In this document: positions 26,778 through 35,406 of the stretch, piece after piece
Layout: each line of letters opens with the position of its first letter
Position numbering within the stretch: the first letter of the stretch is position 1
Source of the DNA: Kiloniellaceae bacterium
GTDB lineage: Bacteria > Pseudomonadota > Alphaproteobacteria > Kiloniellales > J153
DNA: 64,000 nt
Direction: 5' to 3'
NCBI GenBank assembly: GCA_021776175.1
Contig: JAJFGJ010000033.1
Location: 31,349 to 95,348 of the forward strand
Position numbers and translations under genes: made by a program
Notes under the pieces: model-generated
What the model saw: the letters and a program-made list of their open reading frames with translations, nothing else
Told to the model about the DNA's origin: nothing
The model's database searches: none

Positions 26778-27535
26778 CCGGGCAGGGGGGCGGGCGCGCC
26801 GAGGCCGCTGCCGATCTTTTGCTCAAGGCCCGCCGGGCGGGACCAATTGAGAGTCTGCCGGAATCATGCCGGCCGCGCGATGTGGCGGAATCCTACGCCA
26901 TACAAGACGCCGTGGCCGCGAGCCTCGGCCCCATCGAAGGCTGGAAAGTGGGGGCCGGCGGGCCAGAGGAAACGCCGGCTTGCGCGCCCCTGCTGGCGGG
27001 AAGCATCTTGGCGTCGCCGACCCGCCTAGACCCTGCCCACTATAGCTTACGCGGCATGGAGGCGGAGATCGCCTTCCGTTTCGCCAGCGGCCTCCCGCCC
27101 CGGGAGAATGAATACTCCCGAAGCGAAGTGATCGAGGCGATCGAGTCTGCCTTTGTCGCCATAGAGGTCTGCGAGTGCCGGTTCCGCGACCGTTCGGTTC
27201 TCGATCCGCTGAGCAAGTTGGCCGACAACAGCTTGAACGCGGCCTTGGTGATTGGCGCACCCTGGAACGGCTGGCCCGATCTCGCGATCGACCGCCAATC
27301 GGTGCGTCTTAGCTTCGATGACAGCGTGGTGGCCGAGAAATTCGGCGGCAATACGTCGGGGAATCTGATCCGGCTGCTGGTTTGGCTGGCCAACCATCTG
27401 AACCGGCGCGGCCAGGGTATTCAGCGCGGACAGGTTGTCACGACCGGGTCCTGGACCGGGCTGATCCCGGCCGGCCCGGCGCGGCGGATCGCCGCCGAGT
27501 TCAAGGATATTGGAATTTCAATTGTAGCGTTTTAG
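26774..27535 (+). CDS. 2-keto-4-pentenoate hydratase / FAA-hydrolase-like protein
   Basis: 253 residues. [16 protein letters not shown] (about 95-110) and the acidic pair in [11 protein letters not shown] (about 132-142) are the metal-binding region of MhpD-type hydratases. [20 protein letters not shown] and [13 protein letters not shown] are typical of the C-terminal half. It would hydrate a 2-oxo-pent-4-enoate or related enol, as in meta-cleavage pathways. GTG start at 26774 overlaps the GMC stop, so the two are coupled. Confidence 0.85.
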   Translation: MTGQGGGRAEAAADLLLKARRAGPIESLPESCRPRDVAESYAIQDAVAASLGPIEGWKVGAGGPEETPACAPLLAGSILASPTRLDPAHYSLRGMEAEIAFRFASGLPPRENEYSRSEVIEAIESAFVAIEVCECRFRDRSVLDPLSKLADNSLNAALVIGAPWNGWPDLAIDRQSVRLSFDDSVVAEKFGGNTSGNLIRLLVWLANHLNRRGQGIQRGQVVTTGSWTGLIPAGPARRIAAEFKDIGISIVAF

Positions 27536-27553
27536 GACACATAGCCATTAAAC

Positions 27554-27582
27554 CGTCATCCCGGATCAAGTCCGGGATGACG
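27554..27582 (+). terminator. Palindrome with T-rich tail after the hydratase gene
   Basis: CGTCATCCCGG and CCGGGATGACG form an 11-base perfect stem over ATCAAGT, followed by ATTTTACGTTT. It belongs to the GTCATCCCGG repeat family, but its place 19 bases after a stop and its T-rich tail suit termination between this gene and the convergent TusA-like gene. Confidence 0.55.
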
Positions 27583-27622
27583 ATTTTACGTTTATGGGTC
27601 GGTGGCTTAGAGCCTGCTTGCC

Positions 27623-27868
27623 TCACCCCGCCGGCTCTTCCGCCTCGACACGGCGAATGAGGAAAACGAAGACCGGGCCTTCTTGACTGGCCTCCACGAG
27701 TTCGTGGCCGCTGGTCAGGCAATACGCCTTGAAATCGATGACCGACGCCGGGTCTGTCGCCAGGACCCGCAGGAGCCCGCCGGCCGGCACGCTCTTCAAG
27801 GCCTTGCGTGCCTTAAGCACCGGCAGGGGGCAAGAGAGGCCCTTGGTATCGAGGACGGTTTCGTCCAT
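27623..27868 (-). CDS. TusA/SirA-family sulfur-carrier protein
   Basis: 81 residues. The family's CPxP motif is in LDTKGLSCPLPVLKARKAL (Cys about 12), the Cys that carries a persulfide. It ends with VFVFLIRRVEAEEPAG. ATG 27868 has GGAG just upstream, so the longer frame to 27982 is not used. It lies convergent to the hydratase and divergent from preT. Whether it serves tRNA thiolation or another sulfur transfer route is not clear. Confidence 0.88.
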   Translation of the reverse strand: MDETVLDTKGLSCPLPVLKARKALKSVPAGGLLRVLATDPASVIDFKAYCLTSGHELVEASQEGPVFVFLIRRVEAEEPAG

Positions 27869-28002
27869 TTCGCTCCATCCGCCGCCGTGAAATGGGTCGG
27901 TCTCAACGAGGCTTGGTCTTACTTGGGCCGGCGCGCCATGACAAGGGAGGGGAGAGGTCGAAGCCGTTGCTTCGTTTTCCATCTTGATCGGCGGAAAAAT
28001 TT

Positions 28003-28018
28003 TTGATCAAATGATAAA
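28003..28018. promoter_or_regulatory. Possible RutR-type operator upstream of preT
   Basis: TTGATCAAATGATAAA matches 11 of the 14 fixed bases of the E. coli RutR consensus TTGACCAnnTGGTCAA. It lies 44 bases before the preT start. A RutR-like regulator is encoded at 37872-38525 and a better site lies at 38601-38616. The AT-rich surroundings make chance similarity possible. Confidence 0.4.
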
Positions 28019-28061
28019 AAATTGAGGAACGAATAGCCGGACCGTGGGAGGAGATAGGACT

Positions 28062-29450
28062 ATGGGGACAAGCGGCGCCAAACGCGATGTTGCTTCTGGC
28101 CGCCTGCCAGCGCGGCAATACGAAGAGAACTTCGCGGACTTGCATCCGCCCCTCGGCCGCCACCCGGCCATGGTCGAGGCCGACCGCTGCTATTTCTGCC
28201 ATGACGCCCCCTGCGTCGAGGCTTGTCCGACCGATATCGACATTCCCATGTTCATTCGCCAGATATCGACCGGCAATCCCATGGGCGCGGCGGAAACGAT
28301 CCTGAAGCAAAACATCATGGGCGGCATGTGCGCCCGGGTCTGTCCGACGGAGACCCTGTGCGAGGAAGTCTGCGTGCGCGAGACCGCCGAGGGTAAACCG
28401 GTCAAGATCGGCATGTTGCAGCGCCACGCGACCGATGTCTTATTCGCGGACGGCAAGCAGATATTCACCCGCGCGCCGGCCAGCGGAAAGCGCGTGGCGG
28501 TCGTCGGCGCGGGACCGGCGGGGCTGTCCTGCGCCCATCGCCTGGCGGTGCTGGGCCACTCGGTCACGGTATTCGATGCACGCGAAAAACCGGGTGGACT
28601 CAATGAGTACGGGATCGCGGCTTATAAATCGCTTGAAGATTTCGCGCAGCACGAAGCGGCCTATATCCTGTCCTTGGGCGGGATCGAGGTGGTGACCGGC
28701 AAGCGCCTGGGGTCCGACTTGAGCCTGGAGCGGCTGCGCGGCGATTACGACGCGGTTTTCCTGGGCGTCGGTCTGGGCACGGTCCGGGATTTGGGTTTGG
28801 AGGGCGAGGATTTGGAGGGTGTGATCGACGCCGTGGATTATATTTCCGATCTGCGCCAGGCCGGGGACCTTTCAAGCCTGCCGGTGGGCCGCGAGGTGGT
28901 CGTCATCGGCGGCGGCATGACCGCGATCGATATCGCGGTGCAGAGCAAGCTGCTGGGTGCCGAGGAGGTGACGCTCGTCTACCGCCGCGGCCAGGAACAG
29001 ATGAATGCCAGCGGCTTCGAACAGGACCTGGCGCAAACCAGCGGCGTGAAAATCACCCATTTCGCCCAGCCGGCGCGTCTGATCGGCGAGGACGGGGCGG
29101 TGCGCGGCATAGAGTTCGAGCGGACCCGCCTGGGCGGCCATGGCCGTCTGGAGGGCACCGGGGAAACCTTCACCCTGGCCGCCGATGTGGTTTTCAAGGC
29201 GATTGGGCAGATTTTCGTGCCCGGCGGCATGGCCAACGGCGGCGACGGGGTGAGGCTGGAGGACGGACGGATCGCGGTCGATGGCGAAGGCCGGACCTCG
29301 CTCGGCGATGTTTGGGCGGGCGGCGATTGCGTGGCCGGGGGACAGGATCTCACCGTCGCCGCCGTCCAAGACGGCAAGGCCGCGGCGATATCCATGGACC
29401 GCGCCTTGCGCGCGCAAAGCCCCACCCGATCCCGAGACACTGGAGGATAA
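28062..29450 (+). CDS. preT: Dihydropyrimidine dehydrogenase subunit PreT (NAD(P)-binding, Fe-S)
   Basis: 462 residues. The N-terminal iron-sulfur region has CYFCHDAPCVEACPTD and CARVCPTETLCEEVC (about 45-110), then a FAD/NAD(P) Rossmann pair, VAVVGAGPAGLSCAHRLAVL (about 146-165) and VVVIGGGMTAIDIAVQ (about 281-296), as in glutamate-synthase beta-type subunits. With PreA it reduces uracil and thymine to the dihydro forms, first step of reductive pyrimidine breakdown. GGAGGAGA lies seven bases before ATG 28062. preA follows by four bases. Confidence 0.92.
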   Translation: MGTSGAKRDVASGRLPARQYEENFADLHPPLGRHPAMVEADRCYFCHDAPCVEACPTDIDIPMFIRQISTGNPMGAAETILKQNIMGGMCARVCPTETLCEEVCVRETAEGKPVKIGMLQRHATDVLFADGKQIFTRAPASGKRVAVVGAGPAGLSCAHRLAVLGHSVTVFDAREKPGGLNEYGIAAYKSLEDFAQHEAAYILSLGGIEVVTGKRLGSDLSLERLRGDYDAVFLGVGLGTVRDLGLEGEDLEGVIDAVDYISDLRQAGDLSSLPVGREVVVIGGGMTAIDIAVQSKLLGAEEVTLVYRRGQEQMNASGFEQDLAQTSGVKITHFAQPARLIGEDGAVRGIEFERTRLGGHGRLEGTGETFTLAADVVFKAIGQIFVPGGMANGGDGVRLEDGRIAVDGEGRTSLGDVWAGGDCVAGGQDLTVAAVQDGKAAAISMDRALRAQSPTRSRDTGG

Positions 29451-29454
29451 TGTA

Positions 29455-30759
29455 ATGACCGATCTTCGCAGCGACTTCGTGGGGATCAAGTCGCCGAACC
29501 CCTTTTGGCTGGCCTCGGCGCCGCCCACCGACAAGGAATACAACGTGGTGCGCGCCTTCAAGGCCGGCTGGGGCGGTGTGGTGTGGAAGACCCTGGGCGA
29601 GGACCCGCCCATCGTCAACGTCAATGGTCCGCGCTACGGCGCGATCCATGGTCCCGACCGGCGCATGCTGGGATTCAATAATATCGAGTTGATTACCGAC
29701 CGGCCGCTGGACCTCAATCTGCGCGAGATCAAGAAGGTCAAGCGCGAATGGCCGGACCGGGCCCTGGTGGTCTCGCTCATGGTGCCCTGCGAGGAAGGCG
29801 CCTGGAAGCGCATCCTGCCCTTGGTCGAGGATACCGGGGCCGACGGCATCGAGTTGAACTTCGGTTGCCCCCACGGTATGTCGGAGCGCGGCATGGGCGC
29901 GGCCGTCGGCCAGGTGCCGGAATACGTCGGCATGGTCGCGCGCTGGTGCAAGCAGAACACGCGCATGCCGGTCATCGTCAAGCTGACCCCCAACATCACC
30001 GACGTGCGCAATCCGGCGCGCGCGGCCAAGGAGGCCGGCGCCGACGCGGTGTCCCTGATCAACACCATCAATTCCATCGCCGGAATCGACCTCGACACCA
30101 TGGCGCCGGACCCGGCGACCGACGGCAAGGGTACTCATGGCGGCTATTGCGGACCGGCGGTCAAGCCCATCGCTCTCAGCATGATATCGGAGATCGCCCG
30201 CGATCCGGAGACCCAGGGCCTGCCTATCTCCGGCATCGGCGGGATCTCGAACTGGCGCGACGCGGCCGAGTTCATGGCCCTCGGCTCCGGCACGGTGCAG
30301 GTGTGCACCGCCGCCATGGCATATGGATTTCGCATCGTCGAGGACATGACCGAAGGCCTGAAGAATTGGATGGGCGAGAAGGGCTATACGCGCCTCGACG
30401 ATTTCGTCGGCAAGGCCGTGCCGAGCGTGACCGACTGGCAGTATCTGAACTTGAACTACATCGTGAAGGCGCGGATCGACCAGGACCTCTGCATCAAGTG
30501 CGGGCGTTGTCATATCGCTTGCGAAGACACCTCGCATCAGGCGATCACGCAGACCAAGGACGGCCAGCGCTATTTCGAGGTCGACGATACGGAGTGCGTC
30601 GGCTGCAACCTGTGTGTCAGCGTCTGCCCGGTCGAGGGCTGCATGACCCTGGAGCGCCTGACCGAAGGCGCCGATCCCCGCACCGGAAAACCGATCGACC
30701 CGGACTACGCCAACTGGACCACCCATCCCAACAATCCCAACCGCGTTGCGGCGGAGTGA
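29455..30759 (+). CDS. preA: Dihydropyrimidine dehydrogenase subunit PreA (FMN, 4Fe-4S)
   Basis: 434 residues. The N-terminal DHOD-like barrel binds FMN and pyrimidine (SPNPFWLASAPPTDKEYNVV near the start, ELNFGCPHGMSERGMGAAV about 139-157, ISGIGGISNWRDAAEFMALG about 260-279). Two ferredoxin-type clusters close the chain: CIKCGRCHIAC and CVGCNLCVSVCP. GGAGG lies eight bases before ATG 29455. It pairs with PreT. Downstream enzymes of the same route sit at 38859-45576. Confidence 0.93.
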   Translation: MTDLRSDFVGIKSPNPFWLASAPPTDKEYNVVRAFKAGWGGVVWKTLGEDPPIVNVNGPRYGAIHGPDRRMLGFNNIELITDRPLDLNLREIKKVKREWPDRALVVSLMVPCEEGAWKRILPLVEDTGADGIELNFGCPHGMSERGMGAAVGQVPEYVGMVARWCKQNTRMPVIVKLTPNITDVRNPARAAKEAGADAVSLINTINSIAGIDLDTMAPDPATDGKGTHGGYCGPAVKPIALSMISEIARDPETQGLPISGIGGISNWRDAAEFMALGSGTVQVCTAAMAYGFRIVEDMTEGLKNWMGEKGYTRLDDFVGKAVPSVTDWQYLNLNYIVKARIDQDLCIKCGRCHIACEDTSHQAITQTKDGQRYFEVDDTECVGCNLCVSVCPVEGCMTLERLTEGADPRTGKPIDPDYANWTTHPNNPNRVAAE

Positions 30760-30769
30760 CGTTGCGGCG

Positions 30770-31660
30770 GTGTCCAATGTATTGAGCACCGGGCGCGCCC
30801 ACGGCGCCCTGTTGCTTTACGCCTTTTTGATCAGCACGTCGTTTCCGCTCGGCCGGGTCGTGGCGCTGGCGGTCGACCCGGTCGCCGCGACATTCTTGCG
30901 CTTCGCCCTCGGGGCCTCGGCATTCGGCGCGGTGCTCGCCTGGCGTGGCGGCGGGCTCGGCCGGCCCAAGCCGCGCGCGCTGCTGCGCTATGGAATCGTC
31001 GTGCTTCCCATGGTGATATTCCTGACCGCCATGTTCGAGGCCTTGCGCTGGGTCGATCCCTTGAGCGCCGGGGCGATCTTCACCCTGGTGCCCTTGATCA
31101 GTGCCGGCTACGCCCTGTTGTTTTTGCGCCAGCGCTTGTCCGGCCCCCTGGCGCTTTTAATTTGCTTTGGCGCCTTCGGCGCCCTGTGGGTCTTGTTTCG
31201 CGGTTCCCTGGATCGTCTCTTTGGGCTCGATTTCGGTTGGGGCGAGGGCATCTTCTTTTTCGGCTGCCTGGCCTTCGCGGCCTACCCGGTGGCGGTGAAA
31301 CGGCTTCATGGCGGCGACCCGATTCCACGCCTGACCTTTTGGAGCCTGGTCATGGGCACGGTCATGCTCGGTGTCGTGGGTGCGCCGCGAATTTGGGCCA
31401 CCGATTGGTTCGCGGTTTCGCGCGAAGTTTACCTGGCCATCGCCTTCCTGGGCGTCGTCAACACGGCCTTTACCTTTTATCTGGCGAAATCGGCGAGCGT
31501 TGTGCTCAGCCCGGCCAAGGTCATGGCCTATACGTTTTTGATTCCGGGCCTAGTGGCCTTATTGCAAGGCGCCTTCGGTCATGCATGGCCGGAGCCTTCG
31601 GTCTTCGTCGGCGTGGCGATTACCATCCTCGCCATGTTGGCGATGCTGAAAGTGGAATAG
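30770..31660 (+). CDS. EamA/DMT-family transporter
   Basis: About 296 residues, ten helices in two EamA repeats (first from LLLYAFLISTSFPLGRVVAL, second from FFFGCLAFAAYPVAVK). Drug/metabolite transporters of this type export amino acids or other small metabolites. It begins within 20 bases of the preA stop, so it may be part of that operon. The start is uncertain: GTG 30770 chosen, TTG 30746 or 30782 are alternatives. Its 3' end recurs as degenerate copies at 32167-32301 and 34416-34493. Confidence 0.83.
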   Translation: MSNVLSTGRAHGALLLYAFLISTSFPLGRVVALAVDPVAATFLRFALGASAFGAVLAWRGGGLGRPKPRALLRYGIVVLPMVIFLTAMFEALRWVDPLSAGAIFTLVPLISAGYALLFLRQRLSGPLALLICFGAFGALWVLFRGSLDRLFGLDFGWGEGIFFFGCLAFAAYPVAVKRLHGGDPIPRLTFWSLVMGTVMLGVVGAPRIWATDWFAVSREVYLAIAFLGVVNTAFTFYLAKSASVVLSPAKVMAYTFLIPGLVALLQGAFGHAWPEPSVFVGVAITILAMLAMLKVE

Positions 31661-31701
31661 GGGCGGGTCTGGCAAAAAAAAGGGGTGGCGTATCGAGGTT
31701 T

Positions 31702-31953
31702 CTAATGGTTGTGCGTGACTGGATGCCGTGAGGCGGTGCGGTTGGTCATGGTGTCCGAGAGCGGAATAACGTCGCCCGGCTGGCAAGGATTGCAGCCGAC
31801 GAAGGCATGATCGGTCACGGTGGCAAGATGGGCGCGCGTTTTTGCCTCATTCTCCGACTCGTCCAGCTCTTCCGTGATTAAAGCACCGAGTTTATGCACT
31901 TTGCACCGGAGCAAGCTTGTGACGCTCTCCAGCAGCCCTAGTCTTTCTTCCAA
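31702..31953 (-). CDS. Small hypothetical protein
   Basis: 83 residues from a TTG with AAAGGA eight bases upstream. The N-terminal half is helical and charged (MEERLGLLESVTSLL, then LITEELDESENEAKTRAHLA); the C-terminal half has a CNPC pair and ends in His-rich THNH. No family recognised. It lies between the intact EamA gene and the first EamA remnant. Coding is plausible but not certain. Confidence 0.4.
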   Translation of the reverse strand: MEERLGLLESVTSLLRCKVHKLGALITEELDESENEAKTRAHLATVTDHAFVGCNPCQPGDVIPLSDTMTNRTASRHPVTHNH

Positions 31954-32422
31954 TGCCCTGGTCCTTTCTCGTGTTTTCCATGTTCTTAGAACAGCCGGTG
32001 CTCATGTGCATTGATGCAAGTCAAGTTTTCCGATCCGGCAACCGGATCAAACCCGGTAATGACATGAAGGTAGCCGTTCGTTTTAAGTTTCCGGGCACGG
32101 CAACAATCTGACCGCGTATATTTTCGGTTAGGGTGGCGAAAACGGAATCCGCGTAAGTCGGGGATCCGTAAGTTTCTGATTCCAGGCCTTATCGCCTGCT
32201 GCAAGGCGACTTCGGTCAGGCGTGGCCGGAGCCTTCGGTCTTCGCCGGCGTGGCGATCACCACCCTCGCCATGTTGGCGATGCTGAAAGTGGAGTAGGGG
32301 CATGGCCGGTAAAGATGGCGGCAATTCGTTTGGAGCGCGTGGGGTGGATTCACGTACGAAAAATGTGGACTTATCACTATTTTACTTGATAATTATATGA
32401 GGACAAATAAATTGAGTTTATA
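31954..32422. other. Non-coding stretch with EamA remnant before the MASE3 kinase
   Basis: Apart from the EamA remnant at 32167-32301 there is no gene. Around 32030-32065 a CCGGATCAAACCCGGTAATGAC piece of a dispersed repeat appears. The last 100 bases before the kinase start are AT-rich and should hold its promoter. Confidence 0.5.
32167..32301 (+). pseudogene. Degenerate 3' end of an EamA transporter gene (copy 2)
   Basis: From TTTCTGATTCCAGGCCTTAT to GCTGAAAGTGGAGTAGGGG this follows the last 130 bases of the intact EamA gene (31530-31664) with scattered changes and a one-base deletion that breaks the frame at the CTGCAAGG stretch. No upstream part of the gene is present. Confidence 0.8.
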
Positions 32423-34348
32423 ATGATTATTCAAAGTAAATGGGTTGAACCTTTATTGAACATACGGTTGTGGATTCCTCCGGCTGTCATGGCCATTTTT
32501 CTGGTGGTTATCTCCCAGTACAACTATTTAACGTTCCACACGCTGGCCGAATTATTCGCGATCGTGATTTCCTTCTTAGTATTTGCGTTTGCCTGGTCCA
32601 CGCGTGGATTTTCCACAAATAATTTTCTGCTCTTTCTGGCCTGCGGCTATTTCTGGATAGGGTCGCTCGATCTGATGCACACCCTTGTCTACAAAGAGAT
32701 GAACGTCTTTGTGGAGGGAAGCGGTAATTTGTCGGTGCAGTTCTGGATCGGCACCCGCTACTCGGAAGCGCTGTTGCTGCTCGCAGCTCCCTTCGCCGCG
32801 GCAAGAAAACAAAACGGGCATCTTCTGATCGTCGTTTTTGGGGCCGTTGCCGTTGGGCTAACGGCTTTGATTTTCTCGGGACATTTTCCCATTGGTTTTG
32901 TGGAGGGGACCGGCCTTACGGATTTTAAAATATACAGCGAATACCTGATCGATCTTATTCTAGTGCTCGCGCTAATTGCCGTACTCCGTCTAGATGGAAT
33001 CCTATCGGTGGAGGAGAAAGCCCTCATTTCCGTTGCCATCGTCATGACAATGTGCGCTGAACTGGCGTTTACCTTCTATGTCGATGTCGATGGGACTTTC
33101 AACCTGGCGGGACACATCTTCAAGATTTTTTCGTTCTGGATGATTTTCCAGGCGATTGTCATTTCAAATTTAAAAAAACCATATGCCGAACTGCTGGAGG
33201 CCAAGGAAGTCGCCGAGAAAGCGAACGAGGCGAAGTCCGACTTTCTTTCCAGCATGAGCCATGAATTCAGGACCCCCCTAAATGCCATTCTGGGCTATGC
33301 CCAGATATTGCAGATCGATCCCAAGGCTCCTCTTTCTCCGGCCCAGAATGAGCATGTCGAGAGCATCCTGTCGGGGAGCAATCGGCTACTCAGACTCGTC
33401 AACGAGCTTCTCGATCTGACCGGGAACGGAGCGAACTATCTCGACCTTACCATTGAGGAGATCGACTGCCGCGACGTTATCGCGGATTGCACGGCCCTGA
33501 TCGCGCCTCTTGCGGAGTCGCGAAACGTAAAGATTGTCGCTGATCCAGGCATCGAGCCATCGGCCCTTCTTCGCACTGACCGGTCGCGGTTCAAACAGGT
33601 TCTCATCAACCTCCTCACCAATGCGGTCAGATTCAACAAGGATGGCGGAACGGTGACCGTGAAATACCAGGAGGTAGATAACGGTTTCCTTCGCATTTCC
33701 GTGAAAGATACTGGTATCGGCATATCCAAAGAGGACCGCCCCAGAGTATTTCAGATATTCCACCGCATTGGCGCGGATGCGACGAAAGCAAGGGCAGGCG
33801 CGGGTATCGGCCTGAATGTGGCCAAACTCCTGGTGGAACGCATGGCGGGGCGAATTGGGTTCGAGAGCGAGGAAGGCGCCGGCAGTACGTTCTGGATCGA
33901 GCTGCCCTTGGCCTCGAACGAAGATGTGCTCATTTGGACCGACACCATGAATATCGGCATCGATGCCATCGACAGGGATCATCAGGTTCTCGTTTCGCTG
34001 CTGAACAAGGTATCGCACGAGAACCTAGACGGTGCGGCGATTGACACGATCCTCGACGAATTGATTGTCTATACCGATCATCACTTCCAGCGGGAGGAAG
34101 CGATCATGGGGATCTGCGGTTATCCGGATCTGGAGGAGCATCGCGGTTGTCACCGGGATATCGCCGTCCAAGTCGGTGATCTGGCTGAAACGTGGCGCGA
34201 GAGCCACGATCCAGAGCTTCTTAAGCACTTACGTACGCTTATGAAGGATTGGTTCTTCGATCACGTCATCAACACCGATGCCAAGATGTCTCGTTACGCC
34301 ACTGGGAAGGGCCGAGACATTCGCAAAGCGCTAGGTGATCTTAAATAG
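32423..34348 (+). CDS. MASE3 histidine kinase with C-terminal hemerythrin domain
   Basis: 641 residues. The N-terminal 245 residues hold about seven helices and read as the MASE3 membrane sensor (FHTLAELFAIVISFLVFAFA, then CGYFWIGSLDLMHTLVYKEM). HisKA follows with phospho-His 280 in SMSHEFRTPL, HATPase at about 385-500, and a hemerythrin domain at about 505-641. All iron ligands are kept: DRDHQ, HFQREE, EHRGCHRD and DHVINTD. The kinase core and hemerythrin resemble those of 16949-19150, so the two are paralogues with different sensors. No receiver gene lies beside it; the DivK-like protein may serve both. Remnants of an EamA gene flank it. Confidence 0.9.
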   Translation: MIIQSKWVEPLLNIRLWIPPAVMAIFLVVISQYNYLTFHTLAELFAIVISFLVFAFAWSTRGFSTNNFLLFLACGYFWIGSLDLMHTLVYKEMNVFVEGSGNLSVQFWIGTRYSEALLLLAAPFAAARKQNGHLLIVVFGAVAVGLTALIFSGHFPIGFVEGTGLTDFKIYSEYLIDLILVLALIAVLRLDGILSVEEKALISVAIVMTMCAELAFTFYVDVDGTFNLAGHIFKIFSFWMIFQAIVISNLKKPYAELLEAKEVAEKANEAKSDFLSSMSHEFRTPLNAILGYAQILQIDPKAPLSPAQNEHVESILSGSNRLLRLVNELLDLTGNGANYLDLTIEEIDCRDVIADCTALIAPLAESRNVKIVADPGIEPSALLRTDRSRFKQVLINLLTNAVRFNKDGGTVTVKYQEVDNGFLRISVKDTGIGISKEDRPRVFQIFHRIGADATKARAGAGIGLNVAKLLVERMAGRIGFESEEGAGSTFWIELPLASNEDVLIWTDTMNIGIDAIDRDHQVLVSLLNKVSHENLDGAAIDTILDELIVYTDHHFQREEAIMGICGYPDLEEHRGCHRDIAVQVGDLAETWRESHDPELLKHLRTLMKDWFFDHVINTDAKMSRYATGKGRDIRKALGDLK

Positions 34349-34415
34349 GGTAATGACGCTGCCCACTAAAGTCCCGGATGGATCATGGTGAGAAGTTAGC
34401 GTTCACAATGAGGGC

Positions 34416-34493
34416 GCCTGACCGGAACCTTCGGTCTTCGTCGGCGTGGCGATCACCATCCACGCCATGTTGGCGATACTGAAAGTGAAATAG
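34416..34493 (+). pseudogene. Degenerate 3' end of an EamA transporter gene (copy 3)
   Basis: From GCGCCTGACCGGAACCTTCG to ACTGAAAGTGAAATAGGGGC this matches the last 75 bases of the intact EamA gene with several changes. It lies 68 bases after the MASE3 kinase stop, same orientation as the other two copies. Confidence 0.75.
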
Positions 34494-34664
34494 GGGCGGT
34501 CCCGATAAGCGATGCCGGGGTCCAGCCTACGGCGAAAACTCAGACTTCACGCGATGATTCGATCATAGGTGTTTGCCAGACCGGTATTGAATTTCTCACT
34601 GACACTCGGCTACGATCAAATGTTGAATAGTTGGAACGTACCATAGCCTGTGGGAGGGCAGAGA

Positions 34665-35324
34665 ATGGCCTACGTTGATTGGAAAATAAAAACGAAGCAA
34701 ATCGGAACCTGCAGTTGCGATTACGGGTGTCCATGTGAATCCATGGCGCCGCCAACACGCACCCCGTGCGAGGGGGTCATGGCGATGGAGATTACCGAAG
34801 GATACTTTGGCGACGTCCGTCTCGATGGCCTAAGGGCGGCGGGGGCCTACCGATGGCCGGGACCTGTTCATGAAGGCAAAGGCACTTGGTGGAGCATTAT
34901 GGACAAGGCGGCTACGCCAGAGCAGGTCGAAGCCCTATTCAAAATCATGGGCGGCGAGGAACAAGAGCCGACAACCAGCTTTGCGATATACGGATCGACG
35001 ATCGAGAACGAGCCGGAACCGATATTCGCTGATATCGAGTTCGAATTCGACCTCGATGACCGGAAAGGGCGTTTTTTAGTCTCCGGCATACTGGAGGCCG
35101 AAGTCGAACCGATCAGGAATCTGGTGACAGGCGCACCGCACTTCGTGTCGTTACACCTCTACGACGGGTTCGAATTTCGCCAGGGCGAGATGGCGAGCGC
35201 GACGTTTTGGAGCAAGGGTGAGCTTGAGCAGAATCACCGCAAGCGCTATGGCGTGCTAACCTATGTCACTTATGGTCCTTACGGAATCATCGATGATGAG
35301 AGCCTGCCGAAGCGGCGTGCCTGA
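34665..35324 (+). CDS. DUF1326 domain protein
   Basis: 219 residues, soluble. The signature is the Cys cluster near the start, GTCSCDYGCPCES (about 12-24), with a further Cys at TPCEG; these could bind a metal. GGAGGGCAGAGA precedes ATG 34665. A DUF2182 membrane protein follows by 82 bases on the same strand. As far as I know the two families often sit together, and no function is settled. A role with a soft metal such as copper is inference from the Cys- and Met-rich partners. Confidence 0.85.
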   Translation: MAYVDWKIKTKQIGTCSCDYGCPCESMAPPTRTPCEGVMAMEITEGYFGDVRLDGLRAAGAYRWPGPVHEGKGTWWSIMDKAATPEQVEALFKIMGGEEQEPTTSFAIYGSTIENEPEPIFADIEFEFDLDDRKGRFLVSGILEAEVEPIRNLVTGAPHFVSLHLYDGFEFRQGEMASATFWSKGELEQNHRKRYGVLTYVTYGPYGIIDDESLPKRRA

Positions 35325-35406
35325 ATGATACGTAGCTAAGGAGTTGCTAGGGAACAGACGGCGGCAATCCGGCTATTACGTTCGCGCTAAAGGGGCTGGG
35401 TTTAAG

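Noticed and set aside
29350..30789. A 479-codon open frame on the minus strand opposite preA
   Set aside because: It is a high-GC antisense shadow; preA on the other strand has all its cofactor motifs and a ribosome site.
31986..32324. A 112-codon minus-strand frame before the MASE3 kinase
   Set aside because: Its start is the antisense of the degenerate EamA remnant and the rest is repeat sequence.
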